Source: Monarcha castaneiventris obscurior
Taxonomy: Eukaryota; Chordata; Aves; Passeriformes; Monarchidae
Direction of reading: 5' to 3'
NCBI GenBank assembly: GCA_026261815.1
Contig: JAMPIT010000434.1
Span: 11,839,001 to 11,903,000, forward strand
Length of the DNA: 64,000 nucleotides
This document shows positions 56,101 to 62,290 of the stretch, one piece after another. Each line of letters opens with the position of its first letter. Within the stretch, counting starts at the first letter, position 1. The notes under the pieces are model-generated. The model had not been told where the DNA came from. It did not search any database and was given only the letters and a program-made list of their open reading frames with translations. The translations under genes and the position numbers were made by a program.

Positions 56101-59100
56101 TAACCTGAATTCCTCCCTGGTGGATTTTCCTCCCAGATTTTCCGCTCTCTGGGATGCGATTCCAGCCCTCACCTGCGGGTCTGGCTGGTTCCTTGAAAGG
56201 TTTGGAAAAGGGGAACAAATTCCCAGCTTTCAAAAAATACCTGGAAAATCCGAACCGGTTGGATCCGCTCCGATATCCCTTTATAAATATACGGAAAAAA
56301 AAGATCAACGCCAAATCCTTGGAATCCATTCCCAAACAATTCCCAGCAGCCAAAAGCAGCACGAAAAGGCTCAGACTGAAGGGGAGGTGCCAAAATCCTT
56401 GGATTCCGTGCTTGGAATTTGGCAGCTGGATCCCATCGCTGGGATTCCGGGAGAACCGCGGAGTCTGTGCCGTATTCCAGTGGATTTGGGGGAATTCTTT
56501 GGGATGGGATTGGAAGATGCTCACCAGGGATTGGGGTCTCACAATCTTCCCGTTCCTCCCAGCTCCTGGAATTATCACCCAGCTCCTGGAATTGTCATCC
56601 CGCTCCCTCTGCGCGTCCATGGTTTTTATTCCAGAGGTTTTGGTTGCTCCCACATTTCTCCTTTGAGTCGCTGCCTCAATTTTTTAGCTGTGTCCACGGT
56701 TTCCTTTGGAATTTTTTTCCCGCTTCATCCCAGATTCCAACGGCGCTGCCCTGAGTTTTTATCAGCCCTGGGGATTCCCTGGAATCAGCTCTGGGATCAG
56801 CCTTCGAATCCTCCTGGGATCAGCTCTGGGATCCCCTGGGATCAGCTCTGGGATCAGCCTTGGGATACATCCTGGAATCAGCCCCAGGATCAGCCTTGGG
56901 ATACATCCTGGAATCAGCCCCAGGATCAGCCTTGGGATACATCCTGGAATCAGCCCCGTGATCAGCCCTGGGATCCCCTTGGGATCAGCCAAACCCATCA
57001 AACCCCAGACCAGAGCCAATCCCAAGCTGATCCCACATTCCCCATGGATATTCCTGATGGATATTCCCGATGGAACACTCCCCTCCGGGCCCCAGCTCCT
57101 CCATGGAAACCGTAAAAAAAACGGGATGGCCCTAACCCAAATTCCAGATGGAATTCCAGCTCTTCCAGAGCCTGAGAGCCTCCAAGGAATCCTGATCCAC
57201 CCACAAGGACACTCCATCCATCCCCACCCTTCCCAAATTCCCAATATTCCGTCATCCCACCAAAAATTCCTCTCTTTTTAAGGAAAACCTTTCCCTTCAG
57301 CACCTCCGAGCTCAACCTCGTCCTGGCACAGCCATTCCCACCCCAAACTGGGAATTCTGTTGGAGATCGTCAGGTTTGGGGTGGATCAGTGCAATTCCCG
57401 CTGCAATTCCTGCTGAAATTCCCAGTTTTCTGGAGCCCACTCACCATTTCTTCCCGCCGATGTCGTGCTGCTGCACGGTGTATCCGAAGAAAGCTTCCCT
57501 GGATCCCGGGATAATCTGGGGCCTCTTGGTGTCGATGTTGAAGGAATCCCCGAATCCTGGGAAAAAAAAGGGAAGGATTTGGCTGGAAAACCCAAAATTC
57601 CAGAGGATAAACCAGGAATCCAAAAACTCGGAAAGGCTCCAGCCATGGAATGATCCCAATCCCAGCCCTGCTTGGGGCTGGATTTGGTGATTGCAGAGGC
57701 GCTTCCGGGCTCGCCCATCCCGGGAAAGCTGCTCCCGGAATTGCTCCAGGAGCAGGGATGGTTTGATCCCATTCCCACCCCAGCCAGGATGGAAATTCCA
57801 AAGTATTCCAGCCCCAGCTCACCTGCAGCTTCCCAAAATTCCGCTCTCCATCCTGGAATTCCCAGGGAATATCCAGCCCTTGGCGTGGAGCTTTGAGCTC
57901 ATTTGGGATTCGGAATCCCTGGAAATCAGCGCATTCCCAGCCCGCCTGCGGAGCGGCCTCATCCCAACAGCTCATCCTGGCAATTCCCAAGGATCTCCCC
58001 CTCCTCCTCCTCGCCTTGGAATCCATGGATGAGCCAGGCTGGATTTGGCTGCTTCCATGGGGATCACGGGATGGGATCCATGGAAAAGGGGCGGCCACGC
58101 CCCCCAGCCTGGCCATTCCCAATGATTTTCCCAAGGATCCAAAGCCTCCCAGCCTGGCCATTCCTGAGGGTTTTCCCAAGGATCCAAAGCCCCCCAGCCC
58201 AGCTATTCCTGAGGCTTTTCCCGAGGATCCAAAGCCTCCCACGGAATTCCAAGCAGGACAGGGCCACTTTTGGGCTTTGGACCCTAAGGATCCTCGGGAA
58301 AATTCCCATTCCCGCAGAACAGCGGGAGCAGGATCCCTGTCCATGGCACCCCGATCCCGGGCTCCCAGTGCTCACGTGGGACAAATTCCCGAGAAATTTC
58401 CTGGCCCGGAAGCAAATTTTGGGGAATTTTCTGGCAGCTCCTCCCTCTGCCCGGAAGCAGATCCAGGTGGGAAGTTGAGAAATGAGGAGTTCCCCAAGGA
58501 TTGGATTTGGGAATGCTGGAGATGCCCCTTTGCTATCCATGGGGAGCCCCAAATCTCAGGAGAGAGCTGCAGGATGGACACGGATAACCGGGATATTCCG
58601 GATTCCATTCCTGCTGGACGCAGCATTCCAAGAAAAAACCTTGGAATCCTCCTCCAGGACAGGGACGGGAGGCTTGGATCGGAATTTCTAGGGATAAAGA
58701 GGAGGAATTTCTAGGGATTTTTGGGACATTTCAGCAGGAAATGTCGGCACTGCGGAAAAATCCAGCTTGAGAATGTTTGGATAAACAGGAACGTCCGAGC
58801 TGACGGGAATATTCCCAATCCTGGAGCCGGGAACGGCGGAATCCGGCCACGGATTCCGAGGGGAAGGAACTTCCGAGTGCTCCAAGAAACAATTCTGGAA
58901 AGCGGGGATAAAAAACAAACCGGGAGCAGGGATCAGAGCCAAGAATTTTTGCGGAGCCTTGACCTCATTTCACATTCCCAAAGGAATGAAAAGCTCCCGG
59001 TTCCCGGTGGGAGAGAGGGAAGCTGGGATTGGGCTCGGAATGATGGGAAAGGGAAAGCAGGGAGGGCACGGAAGTGGTGGGAATTTGGGGAAATTTGGTA

Positions 59101-61267
59101 TTCCCAGCGATGAACTCCAAGATCCAGAAGGGTCGGAGAGGATGGGATGAGTTTTCCTTGTAATTTCCCTGGATTTTGCACCCCACCAGAGGATTTTTGG
59201 GAATGGGATCAATTGGAGGATCCCATTCCGTGGCTCCTTGGTTTCGGAGCTGCAGCTTCCGGATGAAACTCTGGGAAAGGAACAGAAACCCTCCAGTGAA
59301 GGGAAATATTCCATGGAATGGGAAATCTCCGGGAAAACAGGGAGAAGAGCCGGGAGCGGCTCCTGCTGGAGCATCCCAATTCCAGGGAATGGACACAGGG
59401 AAGCAAAAAAATCCGGGAGAGAAGATTCCAAGCAATGGCTGGAACCTCAAAACTTGAGGATGGGAATCCCTGTGGGAACATCCGTGGGCAGAAATATCCA
59501 TGGAAATCCTTGTGGGAATATCCAGGGATGGAAACCCCAAGGATGGAAATCCCTGTGGACACAAATCCCGAGATACAGAAGCTTCCAGGGGCAGAAAATC
59601 TTGGATACAGGAACCGCTGTGGGCAGAAATATCCAGGGGCAGAAACTCGGGAATGGGAATGGAAATTCCCATGGATAGAAACTCTTGAGGATGGAAATCC
59701 TTGTGGGAACAAATCCTGGGATACAGAAACTTCCAGGGGCAGAAATGTTCAGGAATGGAAATCCCTGTGGATAAAAACATCCAGGGACAGAAATATCCAT
59801 GGATAAAAACCCCATGGATGGAAATCCCTGTGGACACAAAATCCTGCGGGCAGAAACCTCTGGATACAGAAAATTCCAGGGGCAGAAAATTCCATGGGCA
59901 GACCCCTCGCAGGGATCATCCCACACATCCCAAGGTGGAATTCCCGATGTGCAAAATTCCCAAACCCTGCCACATCCCCAAATCCCCCTGCCACATTCCC
60001 AAATCCTCCTCCTGCCACATTCCCAAACCCTGCCACATTCCCAAATCTCACCACATTCCCAAATCCTAAACCCTGCCACATTCCCAAATCCTGCCACATT
60101 CCCAAATCCCAAATCCTGCCACATTCCCAAATCCCAAGGTGGAACTCCCGATGTGCAAAATTCCCAAATCCTGCCACATTCCCAAATCCCCCTGCCACAT
60201 TCCCAAATCCTGCCACGTTCCCAATCCCCCTGCCACATTCCCAAATCCTGCCCATTCCCAAATCCCCCCCACCCCAAACCTGCCACATTCCCAAATCCCC
60301 CTGCCACATTCCCAAATCCTGCCACGTTCCCAAATCCCAAATCCTGCCGCATTCCCCCTTTTCTGGGCCAGCAGCGCTTCCATGGGGGAATTTCCCGGGG
60401 CTCCTGCAGCTCCCAGGATTTTTCCAGCATCCCATTCCAGAGGCGCGGCCACGCGGGCAGCCCCGATCCATCCATCCCATATCCACACATGTTCCCAATT
60501 ATCCCAGGAAAAGCGGCTCGGCCGCGGCTCCCATGAAAGGATCCCCCGGCAGAAAGGGAAAACAAAAAAAATCCCTAAAAGCGGCCATAAAAAGCCCAAC
60601 CGTCCTGGCGCGTTTTCCAGCAGGAAGTTTGGGAATGTTTGCAGCTGGAGCAGGCGCGAGCCGGCGGCTGCTGCTGGGATTGGGGAAAAGCTTTTTTTAT
60701 CCCCGTTTTTTTTCCCGGTTTTCTCGGTTTTTCCCCCACTTCGGCGGCTCCCAGCGCGGGCGGATTCCGGATGGGATTGAAACGGGAATGAGCGCTGCTG
60801 GGGAGTGCTCGTTTTCCAAGGAAAAAGCCCGAGCGAGCCGGGAAAAATCCTAAAAAATCCCTGCCAGCCCCCCGGAGCAGGAGGGGAGAAGCCGCAGGCT
60901 CGGCTCCTGGAATTAAACTCCGCCTAAAGCCGCTCCGAACTCCCTTAACCCCGAGCATTCCCGGTTTTCCAGCGGGACAACCCTCCGAAAAGCTGGATTT
61001 AGGGAAAAGGGGGATTCATTTGGGGGGACGGGGGGTCTTTTCCTCCCCCCAACATCTGATCCGTGGGGAAAATCCCGGTACCGGGGATCCCATCCAAGAT
61101 CTCCATCCCTTCCCAGCTCCCTCCAAAACTTTTCCAAAGAGCCGCGTTGCGGTTCCTCCAGCGGCTTTTCCAAGCGATTCCAGCTTTTTTTTAGGGATGG
61201 GGATTGGGCACTCACCGGGCAGGAGGCAGAGGGAACAGGCCAGGAGAATCCCGCTGGGAAAGGCCAT
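23092..61267 (-). CDS. ITGA11: ITGA11, integrin alpha-11 (complete, 30 coding exons)
   Basis: Integrin alpha-11 pairs with beta-1 as a cell-surface receptor for fibrillar collagen on fibroblasts and mesenchymal cells. Thirty exons on the minus strand, all with GT-AG borders, sum to 3570 nt: 1189 residues plus TGA (human 1188). In order they encode a signal peptide (1 to about 22); N-terminal beta-propeller blades ([20 protein letters not shown]); the inserted I domain, about 161-355, with metal-site DGSNS at 173-177, GGTET at 239-243 and ITDGE Asp274; FG-GAP calcium loops at 491-499, 554-562 and 616-624; thigh and calf domains rich in N-glycosylation motifs; a membrane helix at 1143-1165; and KLGFFKS at 1166-1172. 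No frameshift, stop or missing metal ligand was seen. The gene spans 38 kb, much less than the human locus, with introns full of minisatellites and CR1 pieces. The last residues ([15 protein letters not shown]) differ from the human tail. Confidence 0.98.
23394..23507 (-). CDS. ITGA11: ITGA11 exon 29: transmembrane helix
   Basis: 114 nt, 38 codons, phase 0. [14 protein letters not shown] leads into the hydrophobic [20 protein letters not shown] segment and ends ALWK. It contains a GxxxG-like small-residue patch (GSTFGG). Confidence 0.97.
23819..23914 (-). CDS. ITGA11: ITGA11 exon 28: calf-2
   Basis: 96 nt, phase 0, [20 protein letters not shown] followed by [24 protein letters not shown] is characteristic of alpha-10/alpha-11-type membrane-proximal sequence. 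Confidence 0.96.
24246..24356 (-). CDS. ITGA11: ITGA11 exon 27: calf-2
   Basis: 111 nt, phase 0, 37 codons [20 protein letters not shown] to SLKA. NHS is a potential N-glycosylation site. Confidence 0.96.
24826..24912 (-). CDS. ITGA11: ITGA11 exon 26: calf-2
   Basis: 87 nt, phase 0, [20 protein letters not shown] to TPHL, with NTT glycosylation motifs. The donor reads GTACTC, weak at +5; otherwise the borders are normal. Confidence 0.95.
25600..26190. repeat. 22-23-bp minisatellite in ITGA11 intron 25
   Basis: About 26 copies of GGAATCCCATCCTAAACCRGG followed by CT or CA variants. It fills the intron up to within a few bases of the exon 25 donor at 26196-26197. Confidence 0.95.
26198..26311 (-). 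CDS. ITGA11: ITGA11 exon 25: calf-2
   Basis: 114 nt, phase 0, 38 codons [20 protein letters not shown] to FRTDQ. Its donor abuts the 22-bp minisatellite. Confidence 0.96.
26421..26511 (-). CDS. ITGA11: ITGA11 exon 24
   Basis: 91 nt completing Arg then [20 protein letters not shown] to HSTFT. NTS is a potential glycosylation site. Intron 24 to its left is only 109 bp. Confidence 0.95.
26535..26815. repeat. About 22-bp pyrimidine-rich minisatellite in intron 23
   Basis: About 12 diverged copies of AGGATTTTCCCCTTTCTTTTT. On the ITGA11 sense strand it is purine-rich and ends about 25 bp before the exon 24 acceptor. Confidence 0.92.
27665..27754 (-). CDS. ITGA11: ITGA11 exon 23
   Basis: 90 nt completing Ser then [20 protein letters not shown] to LLFT. 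The ESTKED and LKYEAD segments match the alpha-11 calf region. Confidence 0.94.
28355..28525 (+). mobile_element. CR1 LINE 3' end
   Basis: TGCCCAGAGAAGCTGTGGCT through GGACAGCTTGGGATAGGGGA to CCGAACCATTCTGTGATTCC is the CR1 3' terminus with its TTCTGTGATT tail. It ends about 20 bp from the exon 22 donor, antisense to ITGA11. Confidence 0.85.
28544..28620 (-). CDS. ITGA11: ITGA11 exon 22
   Basis: 77 nt, [20 protein letters not shown] to VAS plus two bases of Ser. The donor is the unusual GTCTGG; the phase into exon 23 is correct, so I accept it. Confidence 0.9.
29143..29483. repeat. Tandem duplication in ITGA11 intron 21, copy 1
   Basis: About 340 bp from CATCCATCATTATCCAGG to AAAACCTCTCAG, repeated almost unchanged 349 bp to the right. 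Confidence 0.95.
29492..29833. repeat. Tandem duplication in ITGA11 intron 21, copy 2
   Basis: Second copy of 29143-29483, differing at roughly a dozen positions by eye. Reading frames across both copies are identical shadows, not genes. Confidence 0.95.
30155..30253 (-). CDS. ITGA11: ITGA11 exon 21
   Basis: 99 nt, phase 0, [20 protein letters not shown] to [26 protein letters not shown] is strongly conserved in alpha-11. Confidence 0.96.
30363..30858. repeat. CCAAT-rich tandem array in intron 20
   Basis: About 500 bp of 4-bp-based units such as CCAACCAATGGCCAACCAATG and AACCAGTGACCAACC, with dozens of CCAAT pentamers on the plus strand. Confidence 0.95.
31216..31275. repeat. (GGGAT)12 microsatellite
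   Basis: Twelve perfect GGGAT units in ITGA11 intron 20. The G3 runs could form a G-quadruplex on the plus strand. Confidence 0.98.
32358..32559 (-). CDS. ITGA11: ITGA11 exon 20
   Basis: 202 nt completing Met806 then [20 protein letters not shown] to [25 protein letters not shown] is a conserved calf-1 block with NIS glycosylation next to it. Confidence 0.96.
32757..33130 (-). mobile_element. CR1 LINE 3' fragment
   Basis: About 370 bp reading as the reverse complement of CR1: GCTCCAAGCCCCATCCAGCC, CCAGTCCCTCTCCAGCTCTC, CTCCAGGTGAACACCCCCAG and GGCCTCCTCTGGATTC in the expected order. In ITGA11 sense orientation. Confidence 0.9.
33514..33599 (-). CDS. ITGA11: ITGA11 exon 19
   Basis: 86 nt, [20 protein letters not shown] to IPSA plus two bases of Met. 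[11 protein letters not shown] is a conserved calf-1 disulfide segment. Confidence 0.96.
33655..34205. repeat. 15-bp minisatellite filling ITGA11 intron 18
   Basis: About 35 copies of GGGAGGTGGCACTTT with variants (CATTTT, ACTTCT, TGACGC). The unit length is a multiple of three, so both strands stay open for over 100 codons. It occupies nearly the whole 616-bp intron and ends about 10 bp from the exon 18 donor. Confidence 0.97.
34216..34326 (-). CDS. ITGA11: ITGA11 exon 18
   Basis: 111 nt, phase 0, [20 protein letters not shown] to [19 protein letters not shown] is conserved. The donor is GTAGGT; shifting it three bases would add a Val codon but break the family alignment. Confidence 0.95.
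34446..34612 (-). mobile_element. CR1 LINE 3' fragment
   Basis: Reverse-complement CR1: GGTTGCTCCGAGCCCTGCCC, GGACACTTCCAGGGATCCAT, AGCTTCTCTGGGAATTCC, then CATCCCTCCCTGCCCTCC. Confidence 0.85.
35251..35393 (-). CDS. ITGA11: ITGA11 exon 17
   Basis: 143 nt completing Gly693 then [20 protein letters not shown] to PFHVL. NTT is a possible glycosylation site. Its middle ([20 protein letters not shown]) is more diverged than its neighbours. Confidence 0.94.
35757..36142 (-). mobile_element. CR1 LINE 3' fragment, about 385 bp
   Basis: Starts with CAGAATCCCAGAGTGGTTTG, the CR1 terminus reversed. It runs through CTGCCATGGGCAGGGACACC, CCAACCTGGCCTTGGACACT and CCAGTCCCTCTCCAGCTCTC to CTCCCAGCCTGGCTCCAGAG. 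It is the best-preserved CR1 end in the window. Confidence 0.92.
36887..37053 (-). CDS. ITGA11: ITGA11 exon 16
   Basis: 167 nt completing Trp then [20 protein letters not shown] to TATV plus one base of Gly. It begins the thigh domain; [10 protein letters not shown] supplies a disulfide pair. Confidence 0.96.
37603..37733 (-). CDS. ITGA11: ITGA11 exon 15: FG-GAP repeat
   Basis: 131 nt, [20 protein letters not shown] to VVL plus two bases of Trp. Calcium loop DLNEDGLVD at 616-624. Confidence 0.97.
37949..37987. repeat. (AAAT)n microsatellite
   Basis: A short AATAAATAAATAAATAAATA run followed by TATTTATTTA in ITGA11 intron 14. Confidence 0.9.
38064..38215 (-). mobile_element. CR1-type 3' fragment
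   Basis: GGAATAATTTGAGCTGGAAA, GTTGTTGAGTCCAACCATCC, CACATCCACACATCTTAAAT match, reversed, a CR1 subfamily distinct from the other copies here. Confidence 0.75.
38387..38590 (-). CDS. ITGA11: ITGA11 exon 14: FG-GAP repeat
   Basis: 204 nt, 68 codons, phase 0, [20 protein letters not shown] to KKYKQ. Calcium loop DLNQDSYND at 554-562 followed by LVVGAPLED. Confidence 0.97.
39066..39228 (-). mobile_element. CR1 LINE fragment
   Basis: Internal 3' part, reversed: CCCATCCATCCCTGCCCTCT, GAGCCATTCCCTGTGTCCTG, GGCGCTGGAAGGGGCTCTGA. Confidence 0.8.
39411..39551 (-). CDS. ITGA11: ITGA11 exon 13: FG-GAP repeat
   Basis: 141 nt, 47 codons, phase 0, [20 protein letters not shown] to YALQG. Calcium loop DVNGDGVTD at 491-499, then [10 protein letters not shown]. 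Confidence 0.97.
39775..39923 (-). CDS. ITGA11: ITGA11 exon 12: FG-GAP repeat
   Basis: 149 nt completing Gly then [20 protein letters not shown] to [20 protein letters not shown] is a classic FG-GAP blade with an NHT site. Confidence 0.97.
40605..40772 (+). mobile_element. CR1 LINE 3' end
   Basis: GATGCCCAGAGAAGCTGTGG, GCCAGGCTGGATGGGGCTTG, GAGCTTTAAGGTCCCTCCCA and a GGATTCTGGGATTCTGTG tail give a complete CR1 3' terminus, antisense to ITGA11. Confidence 0.9.
41568..41712 (-). CDS. ITGA11: ITGA11 exon 11
   Basis: 145 nt, [20 protein letters not shown] to GAYL plus one base of Gly. The [17 protein letters not shown] blade follows the I domain. Confidence 0.97.
42169..42239 (-). CDS. ITGA11: ITGA11 exon 10
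   Basis: 71 nt completing Gly then [20 protein letters not shown] to VVE, 23 codons. It joins the I domain back to the propeller. Confidence 0.96.
42318..42730 (-). mobile_element. CR1 LINE 3' fragment, about 410 bp
   Basis: Reverse complement of CR1 from GGCAGGGACACCTTTCCCTA to GGCCTCCTCTGGACTCGCTC, the longest CR1 piece in the window. It includes the CTCGGAGCAGCTCCGTGGCC segment. Confidence 0.92.
43545..43710 (-). CDS. ITGA11: ITGA11 exon 9: I domain C-terminal part
   Basis: 166 nt, [20 protein letters not shown] to SLE plus one base of Gly. The [20 protein letters not shown] segment is the C-terminal I-domain helix region. Confidence 0.97.
43745..43868 (-). mobile_element. CR1 LINE 3' fragment
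   Basis: GGTGGTTTGGGTGGGAAAGG, AGCTCATCCCACTCTATCCC and ACAGCTTCTCTGGGCAG show a shortened, reversed CR1 end close to the exon 9 acceptor. Confidence 0.75.
44085..44670. repeat. Composite 72/45-bp minisatellite in intron 8
   Basis: About nine units sharing GAGCTCTTGGAATGCTCCAG then GAGCAGYGGGGATGG. Some continue with GCTGTCCTGG and GGATTCCTGGAGCACAC (72 bp), others with ACAGCCACAAG (about 45 bp). Both lengths are multiples of three, producing long spurious frames. The array ends about 40 bp from the exon 8 donor. Confidence 0.93.
44712..44856 (-). CDS. ITGA11: ITGA11 exon 8: I domain, metal-site Asp
   Basis: 145 nt completing Arg then [20 protein letters not shown] to [18 protein letters not shown] contains the third metal-site loop (Asp274). 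Confidence 0.97.
45275..45424 (+). mobile_element. CR1 LINE 3' end
   Basis: CTGCCCAGGGCAGGGCTGG, then AACCACATGGATGTGGCACT and CAGACCTCTTTTCCAAACTA to GATTCCATGAT match the sense 3' UTR of a CR1 subfamily. Confidence 0.8.
45829..45977 (-). CDS. ITGA11: ITGA11 exon 7: I domain, GGTET loop
   Basis: 149 nt, [20 protein letters not shown] to IEFA plus two bases of Arg. The [10 protein letters not shown] loop provides the metal-site Thr. Confidence 0.97.
46542..46669 (-). CDS. ITGA11: ITGA11 exon 6: I domain start, MIDAS DGSNS
   Basis: 128 nt completing Arg161 then [20 protein letters not shown] to GQIQ. DGSNS (173-177) is the DxSxS metal-ion-dependent adhesion motif. Confidence 0.98.
48030..48415. 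repeat. 12-bp minisatellite in ITGA11 intron 5
   Basis: About 32 copies of GGGATTGGAGCT with variants (GATCGGAGC, GATCAGAGC). It ends about 10 bp from the exon 5 donor. The unit is a multiple of three, so the plus strand encodes a spurious WDWSWD-like frame. Confidence 0.96.
48427..48541 (-). CDS. ITGA11: ITGA11 exon 5
   Basis: 115 nt, [20 protein letters not shown] to APALQ plus one base of Arg. [19 protein letters not shown] has the conserved propeller cysteines just before the I domain. Confidence 0.97.
48655..48785 (-). mobile_element. CR1 LINE 3' fragment
   Basis: GGAATTATGGAACGGGTTGG, GTCAGGTTGTTCCAAGAG and GGTGTTGGACACTTCCAGGG match the reversed CR1 end. Confidence 0.8.
49125..49172 (-). 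mobile_element. CR1-tail fragment
   Basis: Only about 48 bp: ATTGTCCTGAGTTGGAAAGG followed by ACCTACCAGCATCAAAGTCC, the same terminal family as the FEM1B-intron units. Confidence 0.65.
49175..49600. repeat. T-rich low-complexity tract in intron 4
   Basis: About 425 bp of TTTTATTTCATTTTACTTCA-type pentamer-like repeats on the plus strand, A-rich in the ITGA11 transcript. Confidence 0.95.
49726..49817 (-). CDS. ITGA11: ITGA11 exon 4
   Basis: 92 nt completing Gly then [20 protein letters not shown] to SSFL. NVS is a possible glycosylation site; the LGLSLATNP propeller strand follows. Confidence 0.97.
50272..50440 (-). mobile_element. CR1 LINE 3' end
   Basis: AATCATGGAATGATTTGGGA, GGAAGGAACTTTCAAGCCCA, GGCTGCTCCAGCCTGGCCTT and CACAGTTTCTCTGGGAATTC are a reversed CR1 terminus. 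Confidence 0.9.
50516..50625 (-). CDS. ITGA11: ITGA11 exon 3
   Basis: 110 nt completing Trp then [20 protein letters not shown] to LNL plus one base of Gly. It is the first FG-GAP blade with a HGNCTRL segment (NCT glycosylation motif). Confidence 0.97.
51007..51095 (-). mobile_element. CR1 LINE 3' end
   Basis: GGATCATGGAATGGTTTGGG, GAAGGGACCTTAAAGATCAT and CCCCTTCCATGGGCACCTCC are a very recognisable reversed CR1 terminus. Confidence 0.88.
51175..51495. repeat. About 85-100-bp tandem repeat in intron 2
   Basis: Three to four diverged copies with GGAATTTTCCCCAGGAAAA, CTGGAAAAGGGAATT, CTGGGGTTGTTCC and GAACATTGGGATCTCCAG in order. Confidence 0.85.
53325..53392 (-). mobile_element. CR1 LINE terminal fragment
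   Basis: GGAATTATGGAATGGTTTGG then GACCTCAAAGCTCATCCCAG. It is followed at once by the CCCTGTCC array. Confidence 0.75.
53395..53895. repeat. 6/12-bp CCCTGT-type array in intron 2
   Basis: About 500 bp of CCCTGTCCTGATCCCAATCC-like units, pyrimidine-rich on the plus strand. The ITGA11 transcript strand reads GGGATTGGGACAGGG. Confidence 0.95.
54905..55340. repeat. About 117-bp tandem repeat in intron 2
   Basis: Four copies keyed by GCATCCCAAAAAATCTGGGA near 54922, 55039, 55155 and 55289. Each is followed by TTCCTTGGAAA and GGGGTCAGAACTTCCC. Confidence 0.9.
56760..57000. repeat. Short tandem repeat of GGATCAGC units in intron 2
   Basis: Units of TGGGATCAGCTCTGGGATCA and GATACATCCTGGAATCAGCC (three near-identical 47-bp copies) precede unique sequence. 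Confidence 0.88.
57445..57556 (-). CDS. ITGA11: ITGA11 exon 2
   Basis: 112 nt completing Gly18 then [20 protein letters not shown] to GGKK plus two bases of Trp. FNIDTKRP is the mature N-terminal propeller strand of the alpha-11 family. Introns 1 (3.7 kb) and 2 (6.8 kb) on either side are the gene's longest. Confidence 0.97.
58085..58250. repeat. About 48-bp tandem repeat in intron 1
   Basis: Three to four copies of CAGCCTGGCCATTCCTGAGG then TTTTCCCAAGGATCCAAAGC. Confidence 0.88.
59455..59900. repeat. Irregular minisatellite in intron 1
   Basis: Shuffled units of GGATGGAAATCCCTGTGGGA, AACATCCAGGGACAGAAATA and GATACAGAAACTTCCAGGGG without a fixed period. Confidence 0.9.
59935..60362. repeat. 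CTGCCACATTCCCAAATCC array in intron 1
   Basis: About 20 units of 16-24 bp, with a higher-order block (CAAGGTGGAATTCCCGATGT) present twice, near 59931 and 60136. Confidence 0.94.
61216..61267 (-). CDS. ITGA11: ITGA11 exon 1: start codon and signal peptide
   Basis: 52 nt, [17 protein letters not shown] plus one base of Gly, followed by donor GTGAGTG. A hydrophobic signal-peptide core is clear and the length equals the human exon. The Kozak context is weak (T at -3, G at +4). Confidence 0.93.
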
Positions 61268-61444
61268 GGAAGCGCCGGCTGCCCCAGTCCCCGCTGCCGA
61301 GCATCGGCGGGAGGCAGGACTGCGAGCTCCTATCCCAAATCCCTTCCCTTATCCCAAGCTTTTCCCGGCTCCCTGACAGCGGGCGAGCATCGGGAGGGAG
61401 TGGGAGGGACGAGGGAAACGGGGAGGAGGGACAGAGGGAAAGGC

Positions 61445-61905
61445 TGGGAATGGGAACAGCCCCCTCCGGCCGCGGCACCCTTTAGGGAACGGCTTCCAGC
61501 TGGGAATTCCAGCTGGGAATCGGAGCTGGGCCAGATGGGAATTCCGGCCTGGTCCAGCAGGAAAGGTTGGGAATGGGGACGCCTTTTCCAAGCTGTGGCA
61601 CCCTTTGGGGAACGGCTTCCAGCTGGGAATTCTACCTGGAATGGAAGCTGGGCCAGCCGGGAATTCCAGCTGGAATAGGAGCTGTGCCAGCCGGGAATTC
61701 CAACCTGGAATCCTGGGATGAGGTCCCACAGGAAAGGATGGAAATGGGGATGCCTTTTCCAAGCCGTGCCACCATTTAGGGAACGGCTTCCAGCCGGGAA
61801 TTCCAGCTGGTATCGAAGCTGTGCCAGCTGGGAATTCCAACCTGTAATGGAGCTGGGCCCGCCGGGAATTCCAGCCGGAATCCCGGGATGAGGTCCCGCT
61901 GGGAT
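61445..61905. repeat. Tandem repeat in the ITGA11 5' flank
   Basis: Three units keyed by GGGAACGGCTTCCAGC at about 61485, 61608 and 61779, filled with GCCGGGAATTCCAGCTGG-type sub-repeats. It begins about 180 bp upstream of the start codon, so it overlaps the likely promoter. Confidence 0.9.
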
Positions 61906-62039
61906 CCCGCCTTGCCGGGTTGGCTTCAAGGGGCTCTGGCGGCTGCGGGCGGCGGCACCTCCGGGGCTGCTCCGGCACCGGCACCGGCACCGGCACCGGC
62001 ACGGGGCCGCCTCCAGCGGGGCCAGCGCCCCTCAGGGCC

Positions 62040-62290
62040 GCCCGTGCCCGGGTGTGACCTCCCTGCGGTGCCGCCCGTGCCCGGTGCCACCCTCAGCTCG
62101 GTGCCACCTCCCTGCGGTGCCGCCCGTGCCCGGTGCCACCCTCAGCTCGGTGTCACCCGTGCCCGGTGCCACCCTCAGCTCGGTGCCCGCCCGTGCCCAG
62201 GCGGTGCCATCTCTGACCCTCCCGGTGCCATCTCCGCTCCCGCCGGGTGCCGCCCCCACGCCTTCGGTGCCACCCCCAGCTCGGTGCCAT
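62040..62290. repeat. GC-rich repeat upstream of ITGA11
   Basis: Units of GTGCCCGGTGCCACCCTCAG then CTCGGTGCCACCTCC repeated about five times, CpG-rich. Confidence 0.88.
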
